Of a stretch of DNA of 35,297 bases, positions 7,824-15,182 are shown piece after piece (the stretch's first letter is position 1; each line of letters begins with the position of its first letter). The notes beneath the pieces were generated by a model. The model saw nothing but the letters and a program-made list of their open reading frames with translations. It did no database searches and had not been told where the DNA came from. Source of the stretch: VRUE01 sp035266685 (GTDB lineage Bacteria > Actinomycetota > Thermoleophilia > Solirubrobacterales > 70-9); the NCBI GenBank assembly GCA_035266685.1, contig DATFMX010000099.1, forward strand, positions 1 through 35,297, read 5' to 3'. Both the position numbers and the translations under genes were made by a program.

Positions 7824-8707
7824 GAGCTGCGGCCGATGATAGCGGCCAGCGCCAGAGCCTCGTCGAGGTCGGCGAGGCGGATCTCGACCGCTACCTCCGC
7901 CCCGCGCGGGCGCACTTTGACCTCGTGGCCGAGTGCCGTCTCGAGCTTGTCGGCGGCCTCGCGCATCGCCGCGGCCTCCTCGGCGCTGAGCCTCGTGCCC
8001 GCTCGCTTGGCGGTTCTTGGCTGGCTGGCCAGCTTAACCCTGTTCTCGGTTTCGCGCACCGACCAGCCGCCGCGCGCGGCGTCGCGGGCGAGGCGGCGTC
8101 GCGCGTCGTTGCCGGGGACGCCGAGCAGGGCGCGCCCGTGGCCCTCGCTGAGCTCGCCCGACTCGAGCAGCTCGAGCGTCTCGTCGGGCAGGTCGAGCAG
8201 GCGGATCAGGTTGGAGACGGCGGGGCGGCTGCGGCCGATGCGGCGGGCGAGATCCTCTTTGGAGAGGCCGAGGTCCTCGACCAGGGCGGCGCAGGCACGG
8301 GCCTCCTCGACCGGGTTGAGGTCCTCGCGGACCATGTTCTCGATCAGCGCCACCTGCAGCCGCTCGGCCTGCTCGGAGTCGCGGACGACCGCCGGCACCT
8401 TCTCCAGGCCGGCCTGCTGCGCGGCGCGCCAACGGCGCTCGCCGGCGATCAGCTCGTAGCTGCCGTCATGCAGAGGGCGGACGAGCAGCGGCTGCACGAC
8501 GCCGCTGCTCTCGATCGAGGCGGCGAGGCCGGCGAGCGCGTCCGCGTCGAACTGCGTGCGCGGCTGCTTCGGGTTCGGCTTGATCAGCGCGACCGGCAGC
8601 TCGCGCAGGTCGCCGACGTCGCCGGCCGGCGCGCTCTCGGGCAGGATCGCGGCCAGCCCGCGGCCCATGCCGCGCTTGGCTTTGCCCTTTTTCGCTGCGC
8701 TAGCCAC
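7814..8707 (-). CDS. parB: Chromosome-partitioning protein ParB
   Basis: 297 residues from GTG at 8707, which has GGGAG about 10 nt upstream and overlaps the parA stop by 8 nt. A Met at 'MGRGLAAILP' is a later alternative. ParB binds parS, loads as a CTP-dependent clamp and spreads. Seen: the N-terminal GRGLAAILP ParA-stimulating motif, KPNPKQPRTQFD, the CTP-binding signature AGERRWRA, NMVREDLNPVEEA, the HTH LSKEDLARRIGRSRPAVSNLIRLL, and a C-terminal dimerisation region with VKVRPRGAEVAVEIRLADLDE. The stop codon lies inside the tRNA-Ile gene. A parS-like site is at 11976-11991. Confidence 0.97.
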
Positions 8708-9458
8708 GGCTGGTGAGCTCCCTGGCCAGCGCCTGGTAGGCGTCGGCGCCGCGCGAGGAGGGGGCATGCTCGGTGACGGGAATCCCGTAGCTCGGCGCCT
8801 CGGCGACCCTGACGCTGCGCGGTATGACGGTGTCGAAGACCATTTCGGGGAAATGCTCGCGCAGCTCCCGCTCGACGTCCTGGGCGAGGCGCGTGCGCTC
8901 GTCGTGCATGGTGATCAACAGACCCGACACGTTCAGCGCCGGGTTGAGCTCGCGCCGGATCATCCCCAGCGTGTCGAGGAACTGGATCAGGCCCTCCAGG
9001 GCCAGGTACTCGGCCTGCACGGGCACGATCACCCGGTCCGCGGCGACGAGAGCGTTGACGCTGACCGGGCCGAGCGACGGCGGGCAGTCGAGCATCGTGA
9101 AGGCGAAGCGCTCGCGCACCGGGCCGAGCCGTTCGCGCAGCCGCGTCTCCGAGCCCTCCATCCGCGGCAGCTCGACCGCGGCGCCGGCGAGGTCGCGGTT
9201 CGCGGCGACGACCCAGAGGTTGTCGGGCCCGGCCGGCCGCGCCGCCTCGGCGACCGAGACGTCGCCGATCAGGCAGTCGTAGGACGACGGGTGTACGTCG
9301 CGGTCGCCGCCCAGCGCGACCGTCGCGTTGCACTGGGGGTCTAGGTCGACCAGCAGGGTTTGCGAGCCAGCGGCGGCTACACAGGCGGTCAGGTTCACTG
9401 CGGTGGTCGTCTTGCCGACGCCGCCCTTTTGGTTCGCCACTGCGTAGACAAGGCCCAT
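8700..9458 (-). CDS. parA: Chromosome-partitioning ATPase ParA (Soj)
   Basis: 252 residues from ATG at 9458. It is a deviant-Walker ATPase that forms ATP dimers on the nucleoid and moves ParB-parS complexes. Motifs: KGGVGKTT at residues 11-18, VDLDPQCNAT (A'), MLDCPPSLG (Walker B-like), and PVQAEYLALEGL. Its length is typical of short chromosomal Soj proteins without an N-terminal HTH. A TANNNT hexamer (TAACCT, 9473-9468) lies 9 nt before the ATG with no Shine-Dalgarno, so the transcript may be nearly leaderless. The gene is separated from rsmG by a long inverted repeat and overlaps parB. Confidence 0.96.
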   Translation of the reverse strand: MGLVYAVANQKGGVGKTTTAVNLTACVAAAGSQTLLVDLDPQCNATVALGGDRDVHPSSYDCLIGDVSVAEAARPAGPDNLWVVAANRDLAGAAVELPRMEGSETRLRERLGPVRERFAFTMLDCPPSLGPVSVNALVAADRVIVPVQAEYLALEGLIQFLDTLGMIRRELNPALNVSGLLITMHDERTRLAQDVERELREHFPEMVFDTVIPRSVRVAEAPSYGIPVTEHAPSSRGADAYQALARELTSRG

Positions 9459-9492
9459 GGACGGGGGAGGTTATTCGGCCGTAGGGGTGAGA

Positions 9493-9625
9493 GGTCGGAT
9501 ATCGCCTCGGAAAATGCCTAACTTCGCTCGCTGCGCTCGCTCGTGATGATGCTGCCCGCTTCGCGGGCCCCGCATAGCCCGCCGGGGCGCCGCTTCGCGA
9601 GGCATTTCCGAGGCGATATCCGACC
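9493..9625. repeat. Long inverted repeat between rsmG and parA
   Basis: The left arm (9493-9519) and right arm (9600-9625) are complementary over 26 bp, with one extra A in the left arm. The 80-nt loop contains a GCCCGC/GCGGGC mini-hairpin near 9553-9567 and a GCTCG-rich run (9521-9541). Free RNA or cruciform DNA would form one large hairpin. It may be a terminator for rsmG, a REP-like mobile palindrome or an mRNA-stabilising element. Confidence 0.75.
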
Positions 9626-9639
9626 CCATCAAGGGACGA

Positions 9640-10350
9640 TCAACCCTTGGGGCGCTTTTTGGCCATGCCAGGGCGGCGCGGAAGATCGGCTGGCGTCGGG
9701 CCTAGCTTGCGCAGGATGTGGAGGTGACGGTGTTTGCTGCCGGCTCGGTCGCCTACGTCGAGGATCAGCTCGGGGCGCATGGCCAGCTTCTCAGAGGCTC
9801 GCTCAAGTTGTTGCTCCTCATCGATGTCGCGTTTGCCCTTCCAGGCGACGAGGACGCCGTTTTCGCGGAGGAGCGGGGCCGCGAGCTCGGCAAGGGTCGA
9901 GAGGCGACCTACGGCTCGGGCGGTGACGACGCCGTAGGTCTCGCGGGCCTCGCGGGCGGCCAGCTCCTCGGAGCGAGCGTTTAGGACGGTGGCGTTGGGG
10001 ATCTCGGCGGCTTCTATCGCTCGCTGGATGAAGTCGCACTTGCGGCCCACGGACTCGATCAGGTCGACATGAGCTTCGGGCAGGGCGACAGCCAGGACGA
10101 GCCCCGGAAACCCAGCCCCAGAGCCGATATCCGCGATCCGTTTGGCCGTGCGCAGCTCCTCCACCTCGAGCCCCGTGAGGCTGTCGGCGACATGGACGCG
10201 CCACGCGCGATCTGGCTCGGTCACAGAGCTGACCGACGCCCGCTCTTCCTCCAAAAGCTCCAAAACCTGCGCGATCGTCGCCCGCTGCGGCCGACTCAAG
10301 GAGGGTCCGGGGAGGCCCGGAACGTCTTGTACTTTTTCGTCGTCAGCCAT
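9640..10350 (-). CDS. rsmG: 16S rRNA (guanine527-N7)-methyltransferase RsmG
   Basis: 236 residues from ATG at 10350. RsmG (GidB) methylates G527 of 16S rRNA with SAM; its loss gives low-level streptomycin resistance in many bacteria. Seen: RVHVADSLTGL, the SAM motif I IADIGSGAGFPGLVLAVALP (residues ~71-90), VDLIESVGRKCDF, NARSEELAAREARETYGVVTARAVG and VAWKGKRD. A Lys/Arg tail ends the protein. No Shine-Dalgarno precedes the ATG, and the start codon lies in the loop of an 18-bp inverted repeat. The gene follows khpB by 64 nt. Confidence 0.95.
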   Translation of the reverse strand: MADDEKVQDVPGLPGPSLSRPQRATIAQVLELLEEERASVSSVTEPDRAWRVHVADSLTGLEVEELRTAKRIADIGSGAGFPGLVLAVALPEAHVDLIESVGRKCDFIQRAIEAAEIPNATVLNARSEELAAREARETYGVVTARAVGRLSTLAELAAPLLRENGVLVAWKGKRDIDEEQQLERASEKLAMRPELILDVGDRAGSKHRHLHILRKLGPTPADLPRRPGMAKKRPKG

Positions 10351-10411
10351 GGGCGTCAGCTGTGAACCGCAGCTTCGAAAAAGTTAAGTGGAGGGCCTCC
10401 CCGGACCCTCC
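10300..10411 (-). promoter_or_regulatory. Inverted repeat enclosing the rsmG start codon
   Basis: GGAGGGTCCGGGGAGGCC (10300-10317) and its exact complement (10394-10411) form an 18-bp perfect stem. A nested 9-bp pair (ACTTTTTCG with CGAAAAAGT on minus) lies inside. One outer arm is in rsmG codons ~12-17, the other is between the khpB stop and rsmG. Folded mRNA would place the rsmG start in the closed loop, so it could control translation or end transcripts from khpB. Confidence 0.6.
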
Positions 10412-10414
10412 CTC

Positions 10415-10897
10415 CTACTCCCCCACGAGCGGCGCGACGACGACGCAGCGGCGCGGCTCGTCGCCTTCGCTGAAGGTCTCGATGCCTGAGCGCTCTTTGA
10501 GGTGTTCGTGGACGACACGCCGTTCCTGAGCGCTCATCGGGTCCAGCTCGACGCTGACGTTGCGGTCGAGCGCCTGCTCGGCGGCACGGTCGGCCCGCGC
10601 CGTCAGCACCTCCTTGCGCCGCTCGCGGTAGCCGGCGGCGTCGAGGATCACCCGCTTGCGATCACGCAGGCCCCGGAACGCGGCCTGGAAGCAGAGCAAC
10701 TGCAGCGCGTCGATCGTCTGCCCCCGCTTGCCGATCAGCAGCCCGAAGTCCTCGTCGCCGACGACCTCAGCCTCGATCCGTTCGTCGTCCTCCCGAATCT
10801 CAACCTGCCCTTCAAGGTCGAGTTCGTCGAGAACCCCCTCGATCAGCTCCCGAACCCGCTCGGCAGGCGCCTCTGGCCACGCAGCATCTCCACTCAC
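10415..10897 (-). CDS. khpB: RNA-binding protein KhpB (Jag/SpoIIIJ-associated)
   Basis: 160 residues from GTG at 10897. The middle is a type II KH domain with FGLLIGKRGQTIDALQLL (GxxG = GKRG). The C-terminal part is an R3H domain (MSAQERRVVHEHLKERSGIETFSEGDEPRRCVVVAP). There is no N-terminal Jag_N domain, in line with the short actinobacterial form. In firmicutes KhpB works with KhpA on mRNAs for division and wall synthesis; the role here is assumed similar. It follows yidC in the conserved rnpA-yidD-yidC-jag order, with a ~60 nt gap. Confidence 0.93.
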   Translation of the reverse strand: MSGDAAWPEAPAERVRELIEGVLDELDLEGQVEIREDDERIEAEVVGDEDFGLLIGKRGQTIDALQLLCFQAAFRGLRDRKRVILDAAGYRERRKEVLTARADRAAEQALDRNVSVELDPMSAQERRVVHEHLKERSGIETFSEGDEPRRCVVVAPLVGE

Positions 10898-10958
10898 ACC
10901 CCGCAGCCTATTCGAGCTTGCGCGCTCCGTGGGCCTCGGGTGGTGCCGGCTGCGATCC

Positions 10959-11711
10959 CTACCTGCGACGCTTCTTCTTCTTGGGAGGCGGTGGGGGCGG
11001 CTTCGCTGCTGCTGCTTGAGCCGGCGTGGGCACCTGCGGCGCCGGGATGAAGCGCTTCAGCGCGTACTGCTGGCCGATCGTCCAGAAGTTGGTCGTGATC
11101 CAGTAGAGGACGAGGCCGGCCGGGAAGCTGATGATGAAGGGGACGAAGATGAAGGGGAGGACGAGCATCATCGTCCGCTGGCTTTTATCGGCGGTAACCG
11201 CCATCACCATGCCGGAAACCAGCTGCGTGCCGACGTAGAGGACCAGCAGGGCGATCAGTTCGGGGCCGGTCGCCTTGGCGGTCAGGTCGTGGATGAAGAG
11301 GAAGGACGCTTCGCTGCCACAGTGCCCCGCTTCGCAGCCGATATCGGCCGGGAGCTCGTTGCGCAGCACGTGGAAGAGGGTGATGAAGACCGGCAGCTGC
11401 GCGACCAGCGGGATGCAGGAGGCGAAGGGGTTGACTTTGTTCTCTTTGTAGAACGCCATCATCTCCTGCTGCATGCGCTGCTGGTCGTTCTTGTACTTCT
11501 CTTTGATCTCTTTCAGCTGCGGCTGCAGCGCCTGCAGCGCCCGCATCCCCTTCAGCGATTTGTAGGTGAGCGGGATCAGGATCGCCCGCGTGCAGATCGT
11601 CAGGGCGATGATCGACATGCCCCAGCTGAGGCCGGCGCTGTCGTGGAAGAACTTGAGGGCGCCATTGGCGATGTCGACCAGCGGCTGCAGGATGTCGGCG
11701 ACGGGGATCAC
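10959..11711 (-). CDS. yidC: Membrane protein insertase YidC
   Basis: 250 residues from GTG at 11711, whose GTGA overlaps the yidD stop. YidC/Oxa1 inserts membrane proteins alone or with SecYEG. Core features: a TM starting at WGMSIIALTICTRAILIPLTY with the hydrophilic-groove Arg, the cytosolic hairpin MRALQALQPQLKEIKEKYKNDQQRMQQEMMA, NPFASCIPLVAQLPVFITLFHVL, and two further TMs (LIALLVLYVGTQLVSGMVM; MLVLPFIFVPFIISFPAGLVLYW). The tail is Pro-rich then Lys/Arg-rich (PPPPPPKKKKRRR), likely ribosome-contacting. The protein is short for the family, with only the five-TM core and no large periplasmic domain. Confidence 0.95.
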   Translation of the reverse strand: MIPVADILQPLVDIANGALKFFHDSAGLSWGMSIIALTICTRAILIPLTYKSLKGMRALQALQPQLKEIKEKYKNDQQRMQQEMMAFYKENKVNPFASCIPLVAQLPVFITLFHVLRNELPADIGCEAGHCGSEASFLFIHDLTAKATGPELIALLVLYVGTQLVSGMVMAVTADKSQRTMMLVLPFIFVPFIISFPAGLVLYWITTNFWTIGQQYALKRFIPAPQVPTPAQAAAAKPPPPPPKKKKRRR

Positions 11712-11983
11712 GTATGCGCCCCGTGGTGACGGTGGTACTCGCTCGGGTCGACCGGCCCGACCCGCAGCGTGAAGCGGTCGGGAACCGGGTCGAATCCGCC
11801 GTGGCTGAAGGGGTTGCAGCGCAGGATCCGCCAGGCGGCGAGGAGGACGCCGCGTAGGCCGAAGCGACGGATGGACTGCGTCGCGTAGGCCGAGCAGGTC
11901 GGCTCGTAGCGGCAGCGACGCGGCAGCGACGGCGAGACCCAGCGCTGGTAGGCGGCGATCGGCGCCAGCAGGACGCGTTTCAC
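11708..11983 (-). CDS. yidD: Membrane insertion efficiency factor YidD
   Basis: 91 residues from GTG at 11983. The family signature is clear: YQRWVSPSLPRRCRYEPTCSAYATQSI, then GVLLAAWRILRCNPFSHGGFDPVP, with the conserved Cys residues. YidD is an amphipathic membrane-associated protein that aids YidC-dependent insertion. The gene is joined to rnpA (upstream) and yidC (downstream) by GTGA overlaps, so three consecutive genes are coupled. A parS-like palindrome straddles its start codon. Confidence 0.95.
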   Translation of the reverse strand: MKRVLLAPIAAYQRWVSPSLPRRCRYEPTCSAYATQSIRRFGLRGVLLAAWRILRCNPFSHGGFDPVPDRFTLRVGPVDPSEYHRHHGAHT

Positions 11984-11991
11984 GTGGAACG
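11976..11991. promoter_or_regulatory. Candidate parS site
   Basis: CGTTTCACGTGGAACG matches the bacterial parS consensus TGTTTCACGTGAAACA at 13 of 16 positions, with the CACGTG core intact. It lies across the rnpA stop and yidD start, about 3.3 kb from parB and 2 kb from the oriC candidate. It is the only such match found by eye in the window. Confidence 0.55.
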
Positions 11992-12345
11992 CTCCCCTGG
12001 AGAGGTGTGCGCGAGCGCCTCTTCGAGGCTCGCACGAACCCCGCCCAGCCCCTCGCGCTCGATCAGGCCGCTGATTTCAGGCCGCGCGACGGCGACGAAG
12101 TCGTGGCCCTCCGGCAGGCGCTCGGAGAGCTCCCAGAACGCTTCGCGCAGCGTCCGCTTCACCTTGTTGCGATCGACGGCGCCGCCGACCTTGCGGCTCA
12201 CCGAGACGCCGAGACGGACATCAGCGGTGTCCTCGTTCTTGCGGGGGAAGCTGTAGAGCACTAGATAGCGGGTGGCGTGCGAGGCGCCGTCGCGGTAGAC
12301 GCGGTCAAACTCGCCGCTGCGCGAGAGGCGGCGTCGCTTCGGCAT
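11980..12345 (-). CDS. rnpA: Ribonuclease P protein component
   Basis: 121 residues from ATG at 12345 (MPKRRRLSRSGEFDRVYRDG); the open frame upstream only shadows rpmH in another frame. RnpA binds the P RNA and helps cleave tRNA 5' leaders. Seen: the basic N-terminus, VRLGVSVSRKVGGAVDRNKVKRTLREAFW, the RNR-type box here reading DRNKVKR, and HDFVAVARPEISGL. It starts 2 nt after the rpmH stop, the standard rpmH-rnpA pair. The substrate set includes the tRNA-Ile embedded in the parB transcript downstream. Confidence 0.96.
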   Translation of the reverse strand: MPKRRRLSRSGEFDRVYRDGASHATRYLVLYSFPRKNEDTADVRLGVSVSRKVGGAVDRNKVKRTLREAFWELSERLPEGHDFVAVARPEISGLIEREGLGGVRASLEEALAHTSPGERST

Positions 12346-12347
12346 CC

Positions 12348-12482
12348 CTACGGAGTCAGCCGCTTCCGGCCTTTGCTGCGCCGACGCTTGAGGATCGCGC
12401 GTCCGCCGCGCGTCCGCATTCGCGCCCGGAATCCGTGCGTCTTTGCCCGCTTCCGCTTCTTCGGCTGGTAGGTGCGCTTCAT
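12348..12482 (-). CDS. rpmH: Ribosomal protein L34 (bL34)
   Basis: 44 residues from ATG at 12482: MKRTYQPKKRKRAKTHGF at the start, then RMRTRGGRAILKRRRSKGRKRL. This is the full conserved bL34, nearly all basic. It is the first gene of the minus-strand block and divergent from dnaA, as in most bacteria. A TATACT hexamer lies only 10 nt before the ATG, leaving a leader of a few nucleotides. Confidence 0.98.
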   Translation of the reverse strand: MKRTYQPKKRKRAKTHGFRARMRTRGGRAILKRRRSKGRKRLTP

Positions 12483-12601
12483 TGGCCGTCGCAGTATACG
12501 TACGTGCCGACGCCATCGGTCCTCGACCCCGGAATCATTTCTGCGGCATTTGCGGCACCCCTGGGATCGAGCCCTACGGCCGCCGCTATCGTCGCTCGGC
12601 G
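12483..12601. promoter_or_regulatory. Divergent rpmH/dnaA promoter region
   Basis: 119 bp between divergent starts. On minus, TATACT at 12498-12493 is a good -10 for rpmH. On plus, TATCGT at 12587-12592 fits TANNNT and lies 9 nt before the dnaA GTG. No clear -35 elements, Shine-Dalgarno sequences or DnaA boxes are seen here. Confidence 0.45.
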
Positions 12602-13933
12602 GTGCCCGCGGACTCGCCTGGACAGAACCTCGACAAGCTCTGGGACGAGGTGCGCGCTCATCTCCGCAAGGCCGTGCCCCCCTCGACCTTCGAGATCTGG
12701 CTCGACCCGCTGCGTCCGGTCGGCGCACAGGGCGCGACCCTCTACCTGACCGCGCCGGAGGGGATCCAGACCTGGGTGGACCGGCGCTACCAGCCGCTGC
12801 TCCGCGAAGCGCTCGAGGCCGCCCGCGCCCCGTTCGGTGAGATCGCCTTCGCCTCCGCGGGCGCCGACGCGAGCGTCGCGTCGCGGACCACGCCGGCGGT
12901 CGAGCTGAACCCCAACTACACCTTCGAGCGCTTCGTCATCGGCGAGGGCAACCGGCTCGCCCATGCTGCCGCCCTGACCGTCGCCGAGACGCCGTCGGAG
13001 GCCTACAACCCGTTGTTCCTGCACGGCCCGCCCGGCCTCGGCAAGACCCACCTGCTCGGCGCGATCGCCAACTACCTGCGGGCCAACGCCCCCGGCCTCA
13101 GCGTCCGCTACACGACCGCCGAGGGCTTCACCAACGAGTTCGTCGGCGCCCTGCGCTCGAGCGGCGCCGAGGAGTTCAAGAACCGCTACCGCGACCTCGA
13201 TGTCCTGCTGGTCGACGACGTCCAGTTCCTGCAGGGCAAGCAGCACACCGAAGAGGAGTTCTTCCACACCTTCAACGCTCTGTATGAGGGCGGCAGCCAG
13301 CTCGTCCTCTCCGCCGACCGCCTGCCCAGCGAGCTCTCGACGCTCGAGACGCGCCTGCGCGACCGTTTCGAGTGGGGCCTCGCGATCCCGGTCGAAGCAC
13401 CCGACCTCGCCACCCGCCTCACGGTTCTGCAGCGGCTGGCCCGCGAGGCCGGCCTGGACACCGACGACCATGGCGCCCTGGGTGAGCTCGCCCAGCGCAT
13501 CGACGCCAACGTACGCCGCCTGCACGGGGCCCTGACCAAGGTCATCGCCCACGCCTCGCTGACCGCGAAGCCGCTCAGCGCCGAGCTGATCGCCGAGCTG
13601 ATCCCCCACCGGGCGCAGCAGAGCGAGCCGAGCGCCGTCGAGCAGATCCAGCAGCGCGTCTCTGCCGCGTTCGGCCTCTCCCGCGCCGAACTCGTCGGCG
13701 GCAGCCGCGCCGCCACCCCGCTGCGCGCGCGCCAGGTCGCGATCCTCCTGACCCGCGAGGCGACCGACCTCTCGCTACCGCAGATCGGGCGTCTCTACGG
13801 CGGACGCGACCATTCGACTGTCCTCAACTCCCTGCGCCGAGTCGAAACGAGCCTCAGCGAGGACAGCGAGCTCGCCCGCCAGGTCGCAGAGTTGCGCGCC
13901 GCTATCCACAGCCCCTCCCGCGAACCGTCGTGA
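12602..13933 (+). CDS. dnaA: Chromosomal replication initiator DnaA
   Basis: 443 residues from GTG at 12602; the frame is open upstream but that part does not resemble DnaA. Domain I: LDKLWDEVRAHLRKAVPPSTFEIWLDPL. Domain II is very short. Domain III (AAA+): NYTFERFVIGEGNRLAHAAA, Walker A GPPGLGKT at residues 142-149, Walker B VLLVDDVQF, and sensor region LETRLRDRFEWGL. Domain IV carries the DnaA-box-binding signature GGRDHSTV at residues 400-407. No Shine-Dalgarno is seen, so leaderless initiation is possible. DnaA-box-like nonamers begin inside its 3' end and continue to dnaN. Confidence 0.97.
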   Translation: MPADSPGQNLDKLWDEVRAHLRKAVPPSTFEIWLDPLRPVGAQGATLYLTAPEGIQTWVDRRYQPLLREALEAARAPFGEIAFASAGADASVASRTTPAVELNPNYTFERFVIGEGNRLAHAAALTVAETPSEAYNPLFLHGPPGLGKTHLLGAIANYLRANAPGLSVRYTTAEGFTNEFVGALRSSGAEEFKNRYRDLDVLLVDDVQFLQGKQHTEEEFFHTFNALYEGGSQLVLSADRLPSELSTLETRLRDRFEWGLAIPVEAPDLATRLTVLQRLAREAGLDTDDHGALGELAQRIDANVRRLHGALTKVIAHASLTAKPLSAELIAELIPHRAQQSEPSAVEQIQQRVSAAFGLSRAELVGGSRAATPLRARQVAILLTREATDLSLPQIGRLYGGRDHSTVLNSLRRVETSLSEDSELARQVAELRAAIHSPSREPS

Positions 13934-14034
13934 CCTCCGCCGCCGCTGCAAGAATCAACGTTTTCCCCAAGCCCCTCCACAGGCTCGGAACCGCGTAGCC
14001 ATGCAGAAATCCGCCGGCTCTGACAGTTTCCACA
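13902..14034 (+). other. oriC: oriC candidate (DnaA-box cluster, dnaA-dnaN)
   Basis: Four same-strand matches to TTATCCACA: CTATCCACA (13902-13910, 8/9), TTTTCCCCA (7/9, near 13960), CCCTCCACA (13973-13981, 6/9) and GTTTCCACA (14026-14034, 7/9). They lie in the 134-bp dnaA-dnaN gap and the end of dnaA. No long AT-rich unwinding element is obvious. The location is the usual actinobacterial oriC position. Confidence 0.5.
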
Positions 14035-14067
14035 GGAACTAACCCAACTCAAGAGGACATCAGTCAT

Positions 14068-15174
14068 TTGAAGCTGACCATCAAACGAACCGAGCTCGTC
14101 GCCAAGCTCTCGATCGTCTCCCGCGCGGTCTCGACCCGCGCCGCCACCCAGGCCCTGTCGGGGATCCTCCTCAGCGCGTCGGAGAACGGCGTCGCGCTGA
14201 CCGCCACCGACGGCGAGATGGGCCTGCGCACCGAGATGGAGGCTGGGGTCGACGGCGCCGGGACCGCCCTGCTGCCGGGTCGTCTGCTCGCCGAGCTCGC
14301 CCGCTCGCTTGGCGACGAGAGCGTCGAGATCGAGTTGCGCGACTCCGAGCGCGACGTCGAGCTCCGCAGCGGCGGCTCGAGCTTCCATCTGCGCACGCTG
14401 CCGGCCGAGGACTTCCCCCACCTGCCCGAGGAGGGCGAGGAGCCGCTGAAGATTCCCGCCGCCGCCCTGGCCGAGACGGTCGAGCTCGTCGCCCGCGCGG
14501 CCTCGCGGGATGACATGCGGCCCGTGCTCACCGGTGTGCTCGTCAGCGCTTCCGCTCAGGAGATGACGATGGTCGCCACCGACTCCTACCGCCTGGCGGT
14601 CAAGCGGACCGAGCTGGAGAGCCCGATCGGCGGCGAGCTCGAGGCGAATATTCCGGCCAAGGCGCTGCGCGAGCTCGGCCGGCTGGTCGGCGCCGGCGAG
14701 GTCGAGGAGGTCGCGGTCAGCCTGCTCTCCAATCAGGCGCTGTTCAGGGCAGGGGCGATCCTCCTCAACACGAGGCTGATCGACGGGCAGTTCCCCAACT
14801 TTCGACAACTCCTGCCGGAGTCCTACGAGCACGATGTGCGCCTGCCGCGGACGGAATTCCTCGACGTCGTGCGCCGGGTCAGCCAGCTGGCGCAGCGCAA
14901 CGCGCCGCTGCGCCTGGCCTTCTCACAGGGCGAGCTCAAGGTCTCCGCTTCGACGCCGGACGTCGGCGACGCGGAGGAGACGATGCCGGCGGCCTTCGAC
15001 GGCGAGCCGCTGGAGATCGGCTTCAACCCCGAGTTCCTGCGCGACGGGATCGAAAGCGTCGCGGGCGACGAGGTCGTGCTGCGGCTGATCTCGCCGCTGC
15101 GGCCGGGCCTGTTGCAGCCGGTCGACAACGAAGACTTCCGCTACCTCGTGATGCCGATCCGGCTCAACGTCTAG
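14068..15174 (+). CDS. dnaN: DNA polymerase III beta sliding clamp
   Basis: 368 residues from TTG at 14068, with AAGAGGA upstream at about 12 nt. Three-domain clamp: N-terminal KLTIKRTELVAKLSIVSRAVSTR; ATDGEMGLRTEM; the middle domain with RPVLTGVLVSA and VATDSYRLAVKRTEL; the interdomain NTRLIDGQFPNFRQLLP; and the C-terminal YLVMPIRL hydrophobic pocket. Length is normal. It tethers the polymerase and acts as the hub for RecF, DciA-linked and repair factors. recF begins 8 nt downstream. Confidence 0.97.
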   Translation: MKLTIKRTELVAKLSIVSRAVSTRAATQALSGILLSASENGVALTATDGEMGLRTEMEAGVDGAGTALLPGRLLAELARSLGDESVEIELRDSERDVELRSGGSSFHLRTLPAEDFPHLPEEGEEPLKIPAAALAETVELVARAASRDDMRPVLTGVLVSASAQEMTMVATDSYRLAVKRTELESPIGGELEANIPAKALRELGRLVGAGEVEEVAVSLLSNQALFRAGAILLNTRLIDGQFPNFRQLLPESYEHDVRLPRTEFLDVVRRVSQLAQRNAPLRLAFSQGELKVSASTPDVGDAEETMPAAFDGEPLEIGFNPEFLRDGIESVAGDEVVLRLISPLRPGLLQPVDNEDFRYLVMPIRLNV

Positions 15175-15182
15175 CGGTTCCG

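Noticed and set aside
9521..9599. CRISPR-like or tandem repeat in the GCTCG-rich loop
   Set aside because: The short GCTCG runs are only a few imperfect units without regular spacers; they are the loop of the large inverted repeat.
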